Position numbers and translations under genes: made by a program
Part shown: positions 40,814-50,203 of the stretch, piece by piece
Layout of the letters: each line of letters begins with the position of its first letter
How positions within the stretch are numbered: the stretch's first letter is position 1
The notes under the pieces: model-generated
What the model was told of the DNA's origin: nothing
The model's database searches: none
What the model saw: only the letters and a program-made list of their open reading frames with translations
Assembly: GCF_025717675.1 (NCBI RefSeq)
Contig: NZ_JAJIRT010000006.1
Location: 124,001-188,000 of the forward strand
DNA: 64,000 nt
Direction: 5' to 3'
Source: Paucibacter sp. DJ2R-2
Lineage (GTDB): Bacteria > Pseudomonadota > Gammaproteobacteria > Burkholderiales > Burkholderiaceae_C

Positions 40814-40830
40814 GCCATGCACAGCATGGC
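40814..40830. repeat. Inverted repeat upstream of second RND pump
   Basis: GCCATGC-ACA-GCATGGC, a perfect 7-bp inverted repeat 35-51 nt before the adaptor ATG. It is a possible regulator site for the pump operon; no regulator gene is adjacent. Confidence 0.35.
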
Positions 40831-40948
40831 GGGCCGGCGGGCAAAGGCCTGGCAGCTTAAGTGAGGGCTGTCTCTGGGGCCAGAGGTCATGGAACCGATT
40901 GGTGCTTCGGACTTACCCTTAAGACCCACGGCAAACCAGCACCGATTC

Positions 40949-41491
40949 TCAGTGGAGCGGATCGTTCAAACCCGGGATATCGGGCAGCGGCAGAACCGCG
41001 ATGCCCTCCTCCAGCAAGGCCTCGCTTTCCGCATGGCTGGCCTGGCCGCGAATGCTGCGCGCCTCGGCCTCGCCATAGTGGATGCGGCGTGCTTCTTCGG
41101 CAAACCGAGGTCCAACGTTCTCGCTCTTGGACGCCATTTGGCGCAGGGCTTGGTACATCTGGGCCTGCATTGCCATCTGGGCGGATGTGGGGTCAGGTTT
41201 TGCCTCAGCCATCCTGTGGTTCCGATCCTCATCTGCTTGATCAGCCAAGGGCCGGTCGCGCAGCGCCGCTTCATGGGGCGGCGAGAGAGCAGCGCTTGCA
41301 GCGGCGCCACTGTCGCGGCGCAGATGGGACAGATTGAGCCGGGGCGCGCTGGGCAGGCGCCGAATCTGAGCATTCCCGCAAACCGGGCAAGCGATCAATC
41401 CGCTCGCCTGCTGGCTTTCGAAGTCAGACGAGGAACCAAACCAAGCTTCGAAACCATGGTCACAGGCGCAGGAGAGATTCAGAACAAGCAT
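40949..41491 (-). CDS. DUF1178 family protein (zinc-ribbon-like)
   Basis: 180-residue cytosolic protein. The N-terminus has cysteines at 8, 10, 35 and 38 (LSCACDHGFEAWF, then IACPVCGN), a likely zinc-binding knuckle, followed by APRLNLS. The middle is Ala-rich and variable, and the C-terminal helix region is conserved in the family. It is the last of the three small genes that follow nuoN in related genomes. Start ATG 41491 chosen over the TTG at 41497. Function unknown. Confidence 0.82.
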   Translation of the reverse strand: MLVLNLSCACDHGFEAWFGSSSDFESQQASGLIACPVCGNAQIRRLPSAPRLNLSHLRRDSGAAASAALSPPHEAALRDRPLADQADEDRNHRMAEAKPDPTSAQMAMQAQMYQALRQMASKSENVGPRFAEEARRIHYGEAEARSIRGQASHAESEALLEEGIAVLPLPDIPGLNDPLH

Positions 41492-41536
41492 GGCCAATGG
41501 TACGCGTTGAGCAAGGCCTTGCCCCGATGTCTGGTT

Positions 41537-42139
41537 TCAAGCGGCGGCGGCCACCCAAGGCAAGGCCCAATCGCCGGCGCGCCAACGCTGCAACCAAAGC
41601 AGGCCGATCAGAGTTTTGGCATCGGTGATGCGTCCGTCGCAGCACATGGCATCGAGCTCATCCAGAGGCAGAGACAGCAATTCGATGAATTCGCCTTCAT
41701 CGAGCTGGCGAGTGCCAGCGCGCAGGCCACGGGCAAAGAAGACCTCAATGCCTTCGTCCGAGTAGCCAATGGCGTTGTGCAGGACCCCGGCATGGGCCCA
41801 CTCACTGGCGTGATAGCCGGTCTCTTCGAGCAACTCACGCTGCGCGCAGCGCAAAGGCGCCTCTCCAGCGTCAAGCTTGCCGGCCGGGAACTCGAGCATG
41901 ACCCGCCCCATCGGGAAACGAAACTGGCGCTCAAGCAACAAACGCCCATCGTCCAGCAAGGGCACGATCATCACCGCACCGGGATGGCGGATGTACTCGC
42001 GGCTGGCCTGCCCACCATCGGGCAGGCGCACGATGTCGCGCTGGATCTGCAGAAAATTGCCAGAGAAAACGCGCTCAGAGGACAGACTGTCTTCGCGCAA
42101 GTGGGCGTCGCCGCCCGCAACGCCAGCCTCAGGACTCAT
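41537..42139 (-). CDS. Nudix hydrolase (ADP-ribose pyrophosphatase-like)
   Basis: 200-residue enzyme cleaving nucleoside diphosphates linked to another group, probably ADP-ribose. The Nudix box runs from G87: GKLDAGEAPLRCAQRELLEE, with the expected REXXEE core, then TGY. REYIRHPGAVMIVPL in front resembles the ADP-ribose diphosphatase group. Its ATG at 42139 overlaps the end of the DUF2818 gene by 11 nt. It belongs to the tail of the nuo transcription unit by position. Confidence 0.87.
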   Translation of the reverse strand: MSPEAGVAGGDAHLREDSLSSERVFSGNFLQIQRDIVRLPDGGQASREYIRHPGAVMIVPLLDDGRLLLERQFRFPMGRVMLEFPAGKLDAGEAPLRCAQRELLEETGYHASEWAHAGVLHNAIGYSDEGIEVFFARGLRAGTRQLDEGEFIELLSLPLDELDAMCCDGRITDAKTLIGLLWLQRWRAGDWALPWVAAAA

Positions 42140-42437
42140 GGCGATGGCGGCGCAGATAGCACCAGACAAAGCCGGGGAAGCCCAGAGTCACAAAGAGGCA
42201 GAAACCGGCCGCATAGAACTCCCAGCCCTGAGGCTGGCGCTGCCCCAGCCGGGACTCGAGCAGGAAGCCGAGCCCGAGGGTCAGCAGCGCCATCAGCACC
42301 AGCTCCAACAGGCGCCAAGCCACCGGCTTGGGATTGCGGCGAGGGCCGACCAGCAAGACACGCTTGCTGATGTAGGGCAGATTGGCGGCCAGCACGGCCG
42401 CCAGCAAGACCAGCCAGACGGCTGCACTCTGATCCAT
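42129..42437 (-). CDS. DUF2818 family small membrane protein
   Basis: 102-residue protein with three predicted membrane helices (VWLVLLAAVLAANLPYI, LLELVLMALLTLGLGFLL, YAAGFCLFVTLGFPGFVWCY). Characteristic of betaproteobacteria, encoded directly after nuoN; here the gap is 21 nt. A role connected with complex I is possible but unproven. Confidence 0.85.
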   Translation of the reverse strand: MDQSAAVWLVLLAAVLAANLPYISKRVLLVGPRRNPKPVAWRLLELVLMALLTLGLGFLLESRLGQRQPQGWEFYAAGFCLFVTLGFPGFVWCYLRRHRHES

Positions 42438-42458
42438 GGAATCGAACCGCTCGCCGGA

Positions 42459-43940
42459 TCAGGTCGCCAAGGTCTTGACGATGGCCGTCGCACACCAGGC
42501 CATCAAGCCTCCAGGCAGCAGACCGAAGATCAGCACAGCAGCACCGTTCAAGGACAGCACCAGGCGCACATCGGCCGGAGCAGCCAAGGGAGCGCGATCG
42601 CTCGGCTCGTCGAAGAACATGACCTTGACGACGCGCAGGTAATAGAACGCACCGATCAGGGACACCACGACCGCAGCAATGGCCAAGCCGAGATAGAAGG
42701 GAACATTGGTCGACACTAGAGCCTGCAGCACCGACAGCTTGGCGTAGAAGCCCGCTGTGGGCGGCACACCGGCCAGCGAGAACATGAAGATCGCCATCAC
42801 GGCCGCGAACCAGGGGCTACGCTTGGCCAAGCCGGCCAGATCCTTGATCTCTTCCGCCTCATGACCGGCACGCGACAGCAGCAAGATCATGCCGAAGCTG
42901 CCCAAGGTGGTCAGCACGTAAGTCACGGCATAGAACATGGCCGAGCTGTAGGCGTTGGCGGCAGACAAAGTGTTGTTGTTGACCACACCCGAAGCCAGGC
43001 CCAGCAGCATGAAGCCCATCTGTGCGATGGTCGAGTAGGCCAGCATGCGCTTCAGATTGCTCTGCGCGATAGCTGCCAGATTACCCACCAGCAGAGACAT
43101 CACGGACAGCACGATCAGCATTTGCTGCCAGTCCACAGCCAGGCCAATCATGCCTTCCACCAGCAAGCGCACAGTGATGGCAAAAGCGGCCAGCTTGGGC
43201 GCGGCACCGATCAGCAAAGTGACGGCAGTCGGCGAGCCTTGGTACACATCGGGCACCCACATATGGAAAGGTGCAGCACCGAGCTTGAAGGCCAAACCGG
43301 CGGTCACAAAAACAACGCCGAAGACCAGAACCGACTTATTGGGCACGCCGGTCGAGATCACTTCGAAGACACGGGGAATGCTCAGCGAACCGGTGGCCCC
43401 GTACATCATGGACAGGCCATAAAGCAGGAAGCCGCTGGCCAAGGCGCCCAGCACAAAGTACTTCATCGCCGCCTCGGTCGACACCGCATGGTCACGGCGC
43501 AGAGCCACCAGGGCATAGAGCGACAAGCTCATCAGCTCCAGGCCCAGGTAAATGACCAGGAAGTTGTTGGCCGAGAGCATGACGAACACGCCCAGCAAGG
43601 AGAACAGGCTCAGGGTGAAGAGCTCGCCCTTGAGCATTTCGCGCGAAGCCGCGTAGGGGCGTGCATAGACCAGCACGACGATGGTGGCGATGCTGGCAAA
43701 GAAGCCCAGCAAATGACCCATGGGGTCGGACACCACCATGCCCTGCATAGCGTACAGGGTTTGGCCGTCGCTGAAGGCGCTGAAGTGCACGCAGGCCACA
43801 GCGACCAGGGTCAGTTGTGTCAGCCAGTAGGTCGGGCGACGCGCCGGGTCCTTGACGTACAGGTCCGCCAGGGCCACCACGCAGGCCATGGCCAGCAAAA
43901 TGATTTCGGGATAAACCGCGAGCCAGTTCATATTGTTCAT
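42459..43940 (-). CDS. nuoN: NADH-quinone oxidoreductase subunit N
   Basis: 493-residue antiporter-like membrane subunit of complex I with about 14 helices, carrying one proton path. [15 protein letters not shown] holds the key glutamate of TM5, and [11 protein letters not shown] and [14 protein letters not shown] are family motifs. Last of the 14 nuo genes, 19 nt after nuoM. Confidence 0.96.
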   Translation of the reverse strand: MNNMNWLAVYPEIILLAMACVVALADLYVKDPARRPTYWLTQLTLVAVACVHFSAFSDGQTLYAMQGMVVSDPMGHLLGFFASIATIVVLVYARPYAASREMLKGELFTLSLFSLLGVFVMLSANNFLVIYLGLELMSLSLYALVALRRDHAVSTEAAMKYFVLGALASGFLLYGLSMMYGATGSLSIPRVFEVISTGVPNKSVLVFGVVFVTAGLAFKLGAAPFHMWVPDVYQGSPTAVTLLIGAAPKLAAFAITVRLLVEGMIGLAVDWQQMLIVLSVMSLLVGNLAAIAQSNLKRMLAYSTIAQMGFMLLGLASGVVNNNTLSAANAYSSAMFYAVTYVLTTLGSFGMILLLSRAGHEAEEIKDLAGLAKRSPWFAAVMAIFMFSLAGVPPTAGFYAKLSVLQALVSTNVPFYLGLAIAAVVVSLIGAFYYLRVVKVMFFDEPSDRAPLAAPADVRLVLSLNGAAVLIFGLLPGGLMAWCATAIVKTLAT

Positions 43941-43959
43941 GTCTTGTTGGCCCTAAGAA

Positions 43960-45438
43960 TCAACCGGGGATCAGCTTGGACGTTGCCACATGCTTGAGCA
44001 ACTCAGCCACCGACACCTGCATCACATCGGTGAAGGGCTTGGGGTACACGCCCATCCACAGCACAGCAACGGCCAGCACGGCCAGCATCAGGAACTCACG
44101 GGCGTTGATGTCCTTGAGGTTGCGCACATCGTCGTTGGTGACGGCACCAAAGTAGACGCGCTTGTACATCCACAAGGTGTAGGCCGCACCGAAGATCAGG
44201 GCCGTGGCGGCGATGGCACCGAGCCAGAAGTCGTAGCGCACGGTGCCCAGGATCACCATCCACTCGCCGACGAAACCGGCCGTGGCAGGCAGGCCGCAAT
44301 TGGCCATGGCGAAGAACAGGGCGAAGGCCGCGAACTTGGGCATGGTGTTGACCACGCCGCCATAGCTGGCGATCTCACGCGAGTGGACACGGTCGTAGAG
44401 CACGCCGATGGACAGGAACATCGCGCCCGACACAAAGCCGTGCGAGATCATCTGCACCAGACCGCCCTGCACGCCCAGGTCATTGAAGATGAAGAAGCCC
44501 AGGGTCACGAAACCCATGTGCGCGATGGACGAGTAAGCCACCAGCTTCTTCATGTCCTGCTGAACCAAGGCCACCAGGCCGATGTAGACCACGCCGATCA
44601 AGGACATGGCGATGATCAACCAGGACCACTGATGGGCGGCGTCCGGCACGATGGGCAGGGAGAAACGCAGGAAGCCGTAGCAACCCAGCTTCAGCATGAT
44701 GGCGGCCAGCACCACCGAACCGCCGGTGGGCGCTTCCACGTGGGCATCCGGCAGCCAGGTGTGCACCGGCCACATCGGCACCTTGACCGAAAAAGCGGCC
44801 AGGAAGGCAAAGAACAGCAAGGTCTGCGTGCCACCGGCCAGGGGCAGCTTGTGCCAGGTCAGGATGTCGAAGCTGCCACCGGACTGGAAGTACAGGTAGA
44901 GCAGCGCGATCAGCATCAAGAGCGAACCGGCCAGGGTGTAGAGGAAGAACTTGAAGGCTGCGTACACGCGACGCGGACCGCCCCAGACACCGATGATGAT
45001 GTACATCGGGATCAGCGTGGCCTCGAAGAACACGTAGAACAGCATGCCGTCGAGGGCCGAGAACACGCCGATCATCAGGCCGGACAGGATCAGGAAGGCG
45101 CCCATGTACTGGTTGACGCGCGACTCGATCACTTCCCAGGCGGCCAGCACCACGATGACGGTGATGAAGGCCGTCAGGGGCACGAACCACATGGAGATGC
45201 CGTCCAGGCCCAGGTGGTAGCGGATGTTGAAGCGCTCGATCCAAGGCTGGTTTTCGACGAACTGCATCGCAGCCGTGCTGTTGTCGAAACCGCTGATCAG
45301 CGGCAGCGTCACGGCAAAGCAGGCAAGCGCGGCCAGCAAGGCCAGCCAACGCACGGTTTTCGCCTGGTCGTCACGGCCCAGGGCCAGCAGCACGGCGCCG
45401 CAGGCGATGGGCAGGAAAATGGCAAGACTTAGCAACAT
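43960..45438 (-). CDS. nuoM: NADH-quinone oxidoreductase subunit M
   Basis: 492-residue antiporter-like membrane subunit of complex I. FEATLIPMYIIIGVWGG contains the conserved glutamate, and WPVHTWLPDAHVEAPTGGSV and AYSSIAHMGFVTLG are diagnostic. Lies between nuoL and nuoN with gaps of about 19 nt. Confidence 0.97.
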   Translation of the reverse strand: MLLSLAIFLPIACGAVLLALGRDDQAKTVRWLALLAALACFAVTLPLISGFDNSTAAMQFVENQPWIERFNIRYHLGLDGISMWFVPLTAFITVIVVLAAWEVIESRVNQYMGAFLILSGLMIGVFSALDGMLFYVFFEATLIPMYIIIGVWGGPRRVYAAFKFFLYTLAGSLLMLIALLYLYFQSGGSFDILTWHKLPLAGGTQTLLFFAFLAAFSVKVPMWPVHTWLPDAHVEAPTGGSVVLAAIMLKLGCYGFLRFSLPIVPDAAHQWSWLIIAMSLIGVVYIGLVALVQQDMKKLVAYSSIAHMGFVTLGFFIFNDLGVQGGLVQMISHGFVSGAMFLSIGVLYDRVHSREIASYGGVVNTMPKFAAFALFFAMANCGLPATAGFVGEWMVILGTVRYDFWLGAIAATALIFGAAYTLWMYKRVYFGAVTNDDVRNLKDINAREFLMLAVLAVAVLWMGVYPKPFTDVMQVSVAELLKHVATSKLIPG

Positions 45439-45457
45439 TGTTGTTCTCCGCCCTCAA

Positions 45458-47509
45458 TCACAGACCGGTCAGGGTCTTGAGTTGGGGCCACATATAGGGC
45501 CACAGCTGCCAGGTCATCAGGCCGATCACGCCCAGGATCATCACCAGCGCATACCAGTACAGGTGACCGGTTTGGACGCGACGCACCAGACCAGCGATAC
45601 CGCCAACCGCACGCGCCGAGCCGTTGATCAGCACACCGTCGATCAAGGCACCATCACCGGCCTTCCAGAACACCAGACCCAGGCCGCGCGCAGCCTTGGC
45701 CAGGATGTTCTCGTTGATCCAGTCCATGAAGTACTTGTTCTCCATGACCACGATCAGCGGGCGCAGCACACGGCCGAAGGTCGCCGGCACGGCCGGCCAG
45801 ACCATATAGAACAGGTAAGCCGTCACCACACCGCCCAGAGCCAGCCAGAAAGGCAGCGTCTGCAGGCCGTGCACAGCCATGGCAGCGGCATCGTGGAACT
45901 CATGGCCCAGTTCCGTCATCGCATGGTGAGCCTGGTGGTTGATGAAGATGGCGTCTTTGAAGAAGTCGCCATGCAGCATCGGCTTGATGGTGAAGTAACC
46001 GATCAGCACCGAGGGCACCGCCAACAGAGCCAACGGCAGGGTCACGACCCAGGGCGACTCATGCGGCACATGAGGCTCATGGTGACCGTGGTCGTCATGA
46101 TGGTCATGCTCGCCCGGGAAGGGCTTGTGACGGAAGTTCTCCTTGCCATGGAAGACCAGGAAATACATCCGGAATGAATAGAAGGCCGTGACGAACACGC
46201 CGATGATGACGGCGTAATAGGCCCACTGCGCCGCCGGCAGATGGCTGGCGTGCACGGCTTCGATGATGGAATCCTTGGAGTAGAAACCCGAGAAGAACGG
46301 CGTGCCGATCAGGGCCAGCGAACCCAGCAAGGATGTGATCCAGGTGATCTTCATGTACTTGCGCAGGCCGCCCATATTGCGGATGTCCTGGTCGTGGTGC
46401 ATGCCGATGATGACCGACCCGGCGCCGAGGAACAGCAGGGCCTTGAAGAAGGCGTGGGTCATCAGGTGGAATACCGCCACCGAGTAGGCCGAGGCACCGA
46501 GGGCCACGGTCATGTAACCAAGCTGCGACAGGGTTGAGTAGGCGACCACGCGCTTGATGTCGTTCTGGATGATGCCCAGGAAGCCCATGAACAGCGCCGT
46601 GATGGCACCGATCACCAGGATGAAGTTCAGCGCGGTGTCCGAGAGCTCGAACAGCGGGCTCATGCGGGCGACCATGAAGATGCCGGCCGTCACCATGGTG
46701 GCGGCGTGGATCAGCGCGGAGATTGGGGTCGGGCCTTCCATCGAGTCCGGCAGCCACACGTGCAGCGGGAACTGGGCCGACTTGCCCATGGCACCGATGA
46801 ACAAGCAGATGCAAGCCACGCTGAGCATCATCCAGTCAGAGCCCCAGAGCGGCGCATTGAACTTGATCTGAGCCAACTGATCGGCCTTGGCGAAGGTCTC
46901 GGCGTAGTTCAGGGAACCACCGTAAGCCACCAGCAGGCCGATGCCCAGGATGAAGCCGAAGTCACCGACGCGGTTGACCAGGAAGGCCTTCATGTTTGCG
47001 AAGATCGCAGTCGGCTTGGTGTACCAGAAACCGATCAGCAGGTAAGACACGAGGCCCACCGCTTCCCAACCGAAGAACAGCTGCAGCATGTTGTTGCTCA
47101 TGACGAGCATCAACATCGAGAAGGTGAACAGCGAGATGTAGCTGAAGAAGCGCTGGTAGCCCGGGTCTTCTTCCATATAGCCAATGGTGTAGATGTGCAC
47201 CATCAGCGACACAAAGGTCACCACGCACATCATCATGGCGGTCAGGCCATCGACCAGGAAGCCGACTTCCATCTTCAGGCCGCCGACCACCATCCATTCA
47301 TAAATGGTCTGGTTGAAACGCGCGCCGTCATTGATGACGGACTCCAGCGTCATCGCCGACAGGATGAAAGCGATCAGCACCCCGAGGATGGTGACCGTGT
47401 GGGCGCCCTTGCGGCCCACTTGCTTGCCGAACAGGCCGGCCACGACAGCGCCGACCAGCGGTGCCAGCGGCACCGCCAGCAAGAGGTTCTGAGAGAGTTG
47501 TGCAGACAT
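45458..47509 (-). CDS. nuoL: NADH-quinone oxidoreductase subunit L
   Basis: 683-residue distal antiporter-like subunit of complex I, with the long C-terminal lateral helix and final membrane anchor. FFGWEAVGLVSYLLIGFW, FPLHVWLPDSMEGPTPISAL and AYSTLSQLGYM are family motifs. A histidine-rich stretch (HDHHDDHGHHEPH) occurs in the loop before the last third, as often seen in NuoL. Confidence 0.97.
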   Translation of the reverse strand: MSAQLSQNLLLAVPLAPLVGAVVAGLFGKQVGRKGAHTVTILGVLIAFILSAMTLESVINDGARFNQTIYEWMVVGGLKMEVGFLVDGLTAMMMCVVTFVSLMVHIYTIGYMEEDPGYQRFFSYISLFTFSMLMLVMSNNMLQLFFGWEAVGLVSYLLIGFWYTKPTAIFANMKAFLVNRVGDFGFILGIGLLVAYGGSLNYAETFAKADQLAQIKFNAPLWGSDWMMLSVACICLFIGAMGKSAQFPLHVWLPDSMEGPTPISALIHAATMVTAGIFMVARMSPLFELSDTALNFILVIGAITALFMGFLGIIQNDIKRVVAYSTLSQLGYMTVALGASAYSVAVFHLMTHAFFKALLFLGAGSVIIGMHHDQDIRNMGGLRKYMKITWITSLLGSLALIGTPFFSGFYSKDSIIEAVHASHLPAAQWAYYAVIIGVFVTAFYSFRMYFLVFHGKENFRHKPFPGEHDHHDDHGHHEPHVPHESPWVVTLPLALLAVPSVLIGYFTIKPMLHGDFFKDAIFINHQAHHAMTELGHEFHDAAAMAVHGLQTLPFWLALGGVVTAYLFYMVWPAVPATFGRVLRPLIVVMENKYFMDWINENILAKAARGLGLVFWKAGDGALIDGVLINGSARAVGGIAGLVRRVQTGHLYWYALVMILGVIGLMTWQLWPYMWPQLKTLTGL

Positions 47510-47515
47510 TGTTCT

Positions 47516-47827
47516 TCAGCCCTTCAGCGCGTCGAGCTCTTCGACATTGATGGACGCCCGGTTGCGGAACAGCACGACCAGAATGGCCAAGCCAATGGCC
47601 GACTCGGCGGCCGCCACGGTCAGGATGAAGAACACGAACACCTGGCCAGCCATATCGCCCAGATAGTGCGAAAAGGCCACGAAGTTCAGATTCACCGCCA
47701 GCAGCATCAGCTCGATCGCCATCAGCAGCACGATCAGGTTTTTGCGATTCAGGAAGATGCCGACCACCGAGATGGCGAACAAGATCGCTCCCAAGGTCAG
47801 GAAATGGCCCAAGGTCAAGCTCATCAT
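47516..47827 (-). CDS. nuoK: NADH-quinone oxidoreductase subunit K
   Basis: 103-residue three-helix membrane subunit of complex [20 protein letters not shown] carries the two membrane glutamates needed for proton pumping. Two adjacent ATG codons (47827 and 47824) are possible starts; the first overlaps the nuoJ stop as ATGA. Confidence 0.96.
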   Translation of the reverse strand: MMSLTLGHFLTLGAILFAISVVGIFLNRKNLIVLLMAIELMLLAVNLNFVAFSHYLGDMAGQVFVFFILTVAAAESAIGLAILVVLFRNRASINVEELDALKG

Positions 47828-48477
47828 GCTTTGGCTCCTGTGTCGGCAGCGGCGGCGTCTGCAGGCGCAGCGGCGGGCAGTTCCACCGTGGGCGCCATCT
47901 TGACGATGCGCAGACGGTCGGCCTTCTTGACCTTGACCTGCTCGGAAGCGTCCTGGCTGCGGGAATCCTTGCGGCGGCGCAGGGTCAGCGCGATGGCAGC
48001 AATGATGGCCACCAGCAGCAAAACGGCCGCAATCTGCAAGGGATAGAGGTACTGTGTGTAGATCGCAATGCCCAGCAGCTTGGTATTACCCAGCTGCATG
48101 GCGGCCGGCGACAACTCAGGCGCATCGGTCAAGCGGAAGCCGCCCATCAAGATGGCCGCCATCTCCAGCGCGATCAGCGCGCCGACCAGGCCGGCCATGG
48201 GCATGTGTTTCCAGAAACCCTCGCGCACGTGGTCGGAGTTGATGTCCAGCATCATCACCACGAACAGGAACAGCACCATCACAGCGCCGATATAGACCAG
48301 CACCAAGGTGATGGCCAGGAATTCCGCCTTCAGCAGCATCCAGATGCACGAAGCATTGAAGAAAGCCAGGATCAGGAACAGGGCCGAATGCACGGTGCTG
48401 CGCGCCGTGATCACACGGAACGAGGCTCCCAGCAGCACGGCCGAAAAGATGTAGAACAGAGCAGTGGTGATTTCCAT
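47824..48477 (-). CDS. nuoJ: NADH-quinone oxidoreductase subunit J
   Basis: 217-residue membrane subunit of complex I with five helices, including the [18 protein letters not shown] segment that forms the pi-bulge helix. The last ~50 residues are a soluble Lys/Ala-rich tail. It follows a 154-nt gap after nuoI that holds a multi-hairpin repeat. Confidence 0.95.
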   Translation of the reverse strand: MEITTALFYIFSAVLLGASFRVITARSTVHSALFLILAFFNASCIWMLLKAEFLAITLVLVYIGAVMVLFLFVVMMLDINSDHVREGFWKHMPMAGLVGALIALEMAAILMGGFRLTDAPELSPAAMQLGNTKLLGIAIYTQYLYPLQIAAVLLLVAIIAAIALTLRRRKDSRSQDASEQVKVKKADRLRIVKMAPTVELPAAAPADAAAADTGAKA

Positions 48478-48553
48478 AGCGTTCCAGCAATACGTAACTC
48501 TCTAACCTGAGTCGTCCGCCGGGTCGCCTTGAAGCAAGTTCATGACGAATCGG

Positions 48554-48634
48554 GCAGATGAGGCGGCGGTCACGACCGCCCTTCATCTGCGTCCCCCAGG
48601 AGGGACCGACCGGGTACTCCCGGACGAGGGGTCA
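48554..48634 (-). repeat. Multi-hairpin intergenic repeat, copy A (nuoI-nuoJ)
   Basis: Read on the plus strand it has three hairpins in a row: GCAGATGA...TCATCTGC with inner GGCGGT/ACCGCC (48554-48590), GTCCC/GGGAC (48591-48606) and CCGGG-TACT-CCCGG, then GACGAGGGGTCA. The final TCA is the nuoI stop codon on the minus strand. It shares GCGTCCCC, GGGACCGACC and CGAGGGG with copy B at 56901-56963. Confidence 0.65.
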
Positions 48635-49117
48635 ACGGTACTTTGCGTCGGCCTCCTTCTGGGCTGCGATCTCGGGTTCATAGCGATCACCCACAGCCAG
48701 GAGCATGTCCTTGGTGAAGTAGAGGTCGCCGCGCTTTTCGCCGTGGTACTCGAAAATACTGGTCTCCACGATTGAGTCGACCGGGCAGCTCTCTTCGCAG
48801 AAGCCGCAGAAGATGCACTTGGTCAGGTCGATGTCATAACGCGTGGTTCGGCGGGAGCCGTCATCGCGCACATCAGACTCGATGGTGATGGCCATCGCCG
48901 GGCAAACGGCTTCGCACAGTTTGCAAGCAATGCAGCGCTCCTCGCCGTTTTCATAACGGCGCAGGGCATGCAGGCCGCGGAAACGCGGCGACAGCGGAGT
49001 TTTTTCTTCCGGAAACTGCACGGTGATCGTGCGTGAAAGGAAATGGCGGCCGGTCAGGGCCAAGCCCTTGAACAGCTCGATGAGCATGAAGCTCTTGACG
49101 AAGTTCACTGCAGACAT
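48632..49117 (-). CDS. nuoI: NADH-quinone oxidoreductase subunit I
   Basis: 161-residue peripheral subunit of complex I with two 4Fe-4S clusters (N6a, N6b). Cluster ligands are C62, C65, C68 with C111, and C101, C104, C107 with C72, in [13 protein letters not shown] and [13 protein letters not shown]. It lies 14 nt after nuoH. Confidence 0.97.
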   Translation of the reverse strand: MSAVNFVKSFMLIELFKGLALTGRHFLSRTITVQFPEEKTPLSPRFRGLHALRRYENGEERCIACKLCEAVCPAMAITIESDVRDDGSRRTTRYDIDLTKCIFCGFCEESCPVDSIVETSIFEYHGEKRGDLYFTKDMLLAVGDRYEPEIAAQKEADAKYR

Positions 49118-49131
49118 GGGAGGACCTCAGC

Positions 49132-50190
49132 TCACTTCCAGATGTTGTACGGCGACTGGATCCAGAGGCCGACGACGACCAACCAGACCAGGGTCACAGG
49201 AATGAAGATCTTCCAGCCCAGACGCATGATCTGGTCATAACGGAAGCGCGGGAAGCTGGCACGAACCCAAAGGAACATGGTGACGACGCAGAAGGTCTTC
49301 AGACCCAGCCAGATCCAGCCCGGGATGAAGTCCAGCGCAGCCACCGGCGCAAGCCAGCCACCGAGGAACAAGATCACCGTCAGGATCGAGACCAGCCACA
49401 TATTGGCGTACTCAGCCAGGAAGAACATGGCGAAGGACATGCCCGAGTACTCGACCATATGGCCGGCCACGATCTCCGACTCGCCTTCCACCACGTCAAA
49501 GGGGTGGCGGTTGGTTTCGGCCAGACCGGAGATGAAGTACACGCCGAAGATCGGCAGCAGGGGCAACCAGTTCCAGGACAGCAGGCTCAGGCCCATGTCG
49601 GCGAACTGACCACGGCCCTGGCTGAGCACGATCTCGCTCATGTTCAGGCTGCCGGTCACCATCAGCACGATCACCAGGGCAAAGCCCATGGGGATCTCAT
49701 AACTGACCATCTGAGCCGAAGCACGCAGTGCCCCCAGGAAGGCGTACTTGGAGTTCGAAGCCCAGCCGGCAATGATCACGCCGTAGACCTCGAGAGAAGT
49801 GATCGCCATCAGGAACAGCAGGCCGGCATTGATATTGGCCAGCGCCACATCGGGGCCGAAGGGGATCACCACCCAGGCCGCCAAGGCCGGCATGATGGTC
49901 ATGATCGGGCCCAGGAAGAACAGACCCTTGTTGGCCGCCGTCGGGACGATGATTTCCTTGAAGATCAGCTTGACCGCATCGGCGATCGGGGTCAGCAGAC
50001 CGTAAGGGCCGACACGGTTCGGACCCGGACGGATCTGCGTCCAGCCGATGGCCTTGCGTTCCCACAAGGTCAGGTAGGCCACACAAATCATCAGCGGGGC
50101 GACCAGCACGATGATCTTGATCAGATTCCAGACCACGGGCCAGGCACCGCCCAGCAGGCTGGCGCCAGTTTGGTAGAGGGTGTCAATCAT
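49132..50190 (-). CDS. nuoH: NADH-quinone oxidoreductase subunit H
   Basis: 352-residue membrane subunit with about eight helices that forms the quinone entry site next to NuoB and Nuo[22 protein letters not shown] and [20 protein letters not shown] are the conserved loops carrying acidic residues of the coupling channel. Confidence 0.97.
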   Translation of the reverse strand: MIDTLYQTGASLLGGAWPVVWNLIKIIVLVAPLMICVAYLTLWERKAIGWTQIRPGPNRVGPYGLLTPIADAVKLIFKEIIVPTAANKGLFFLGPIMTIMPALAAWVVIPFGPDVALANINAGLLFLMAITSLEVYGVIIAGWASNSKYAFLGALRASAQMVSYEIPMGFALVIVLMVTGSLNMSEIVLSQGRGQFADMGLSLLSWNWLPLLPIFGVYFISGLAETNRHPFDVVEGESEIVAGHMVEYSGMSFAMFFLAEYANMWLVSILTVILFLGGWLAPVAALDFIPGWIWLGLKTFCVVTMFLWVRASFPRFRYDQIMRLGWKIFIPVTLVWLVVVGLWIQSPYNIWK

Positions 50191-50203
50191 TGCTGTTCTC
50201 GCC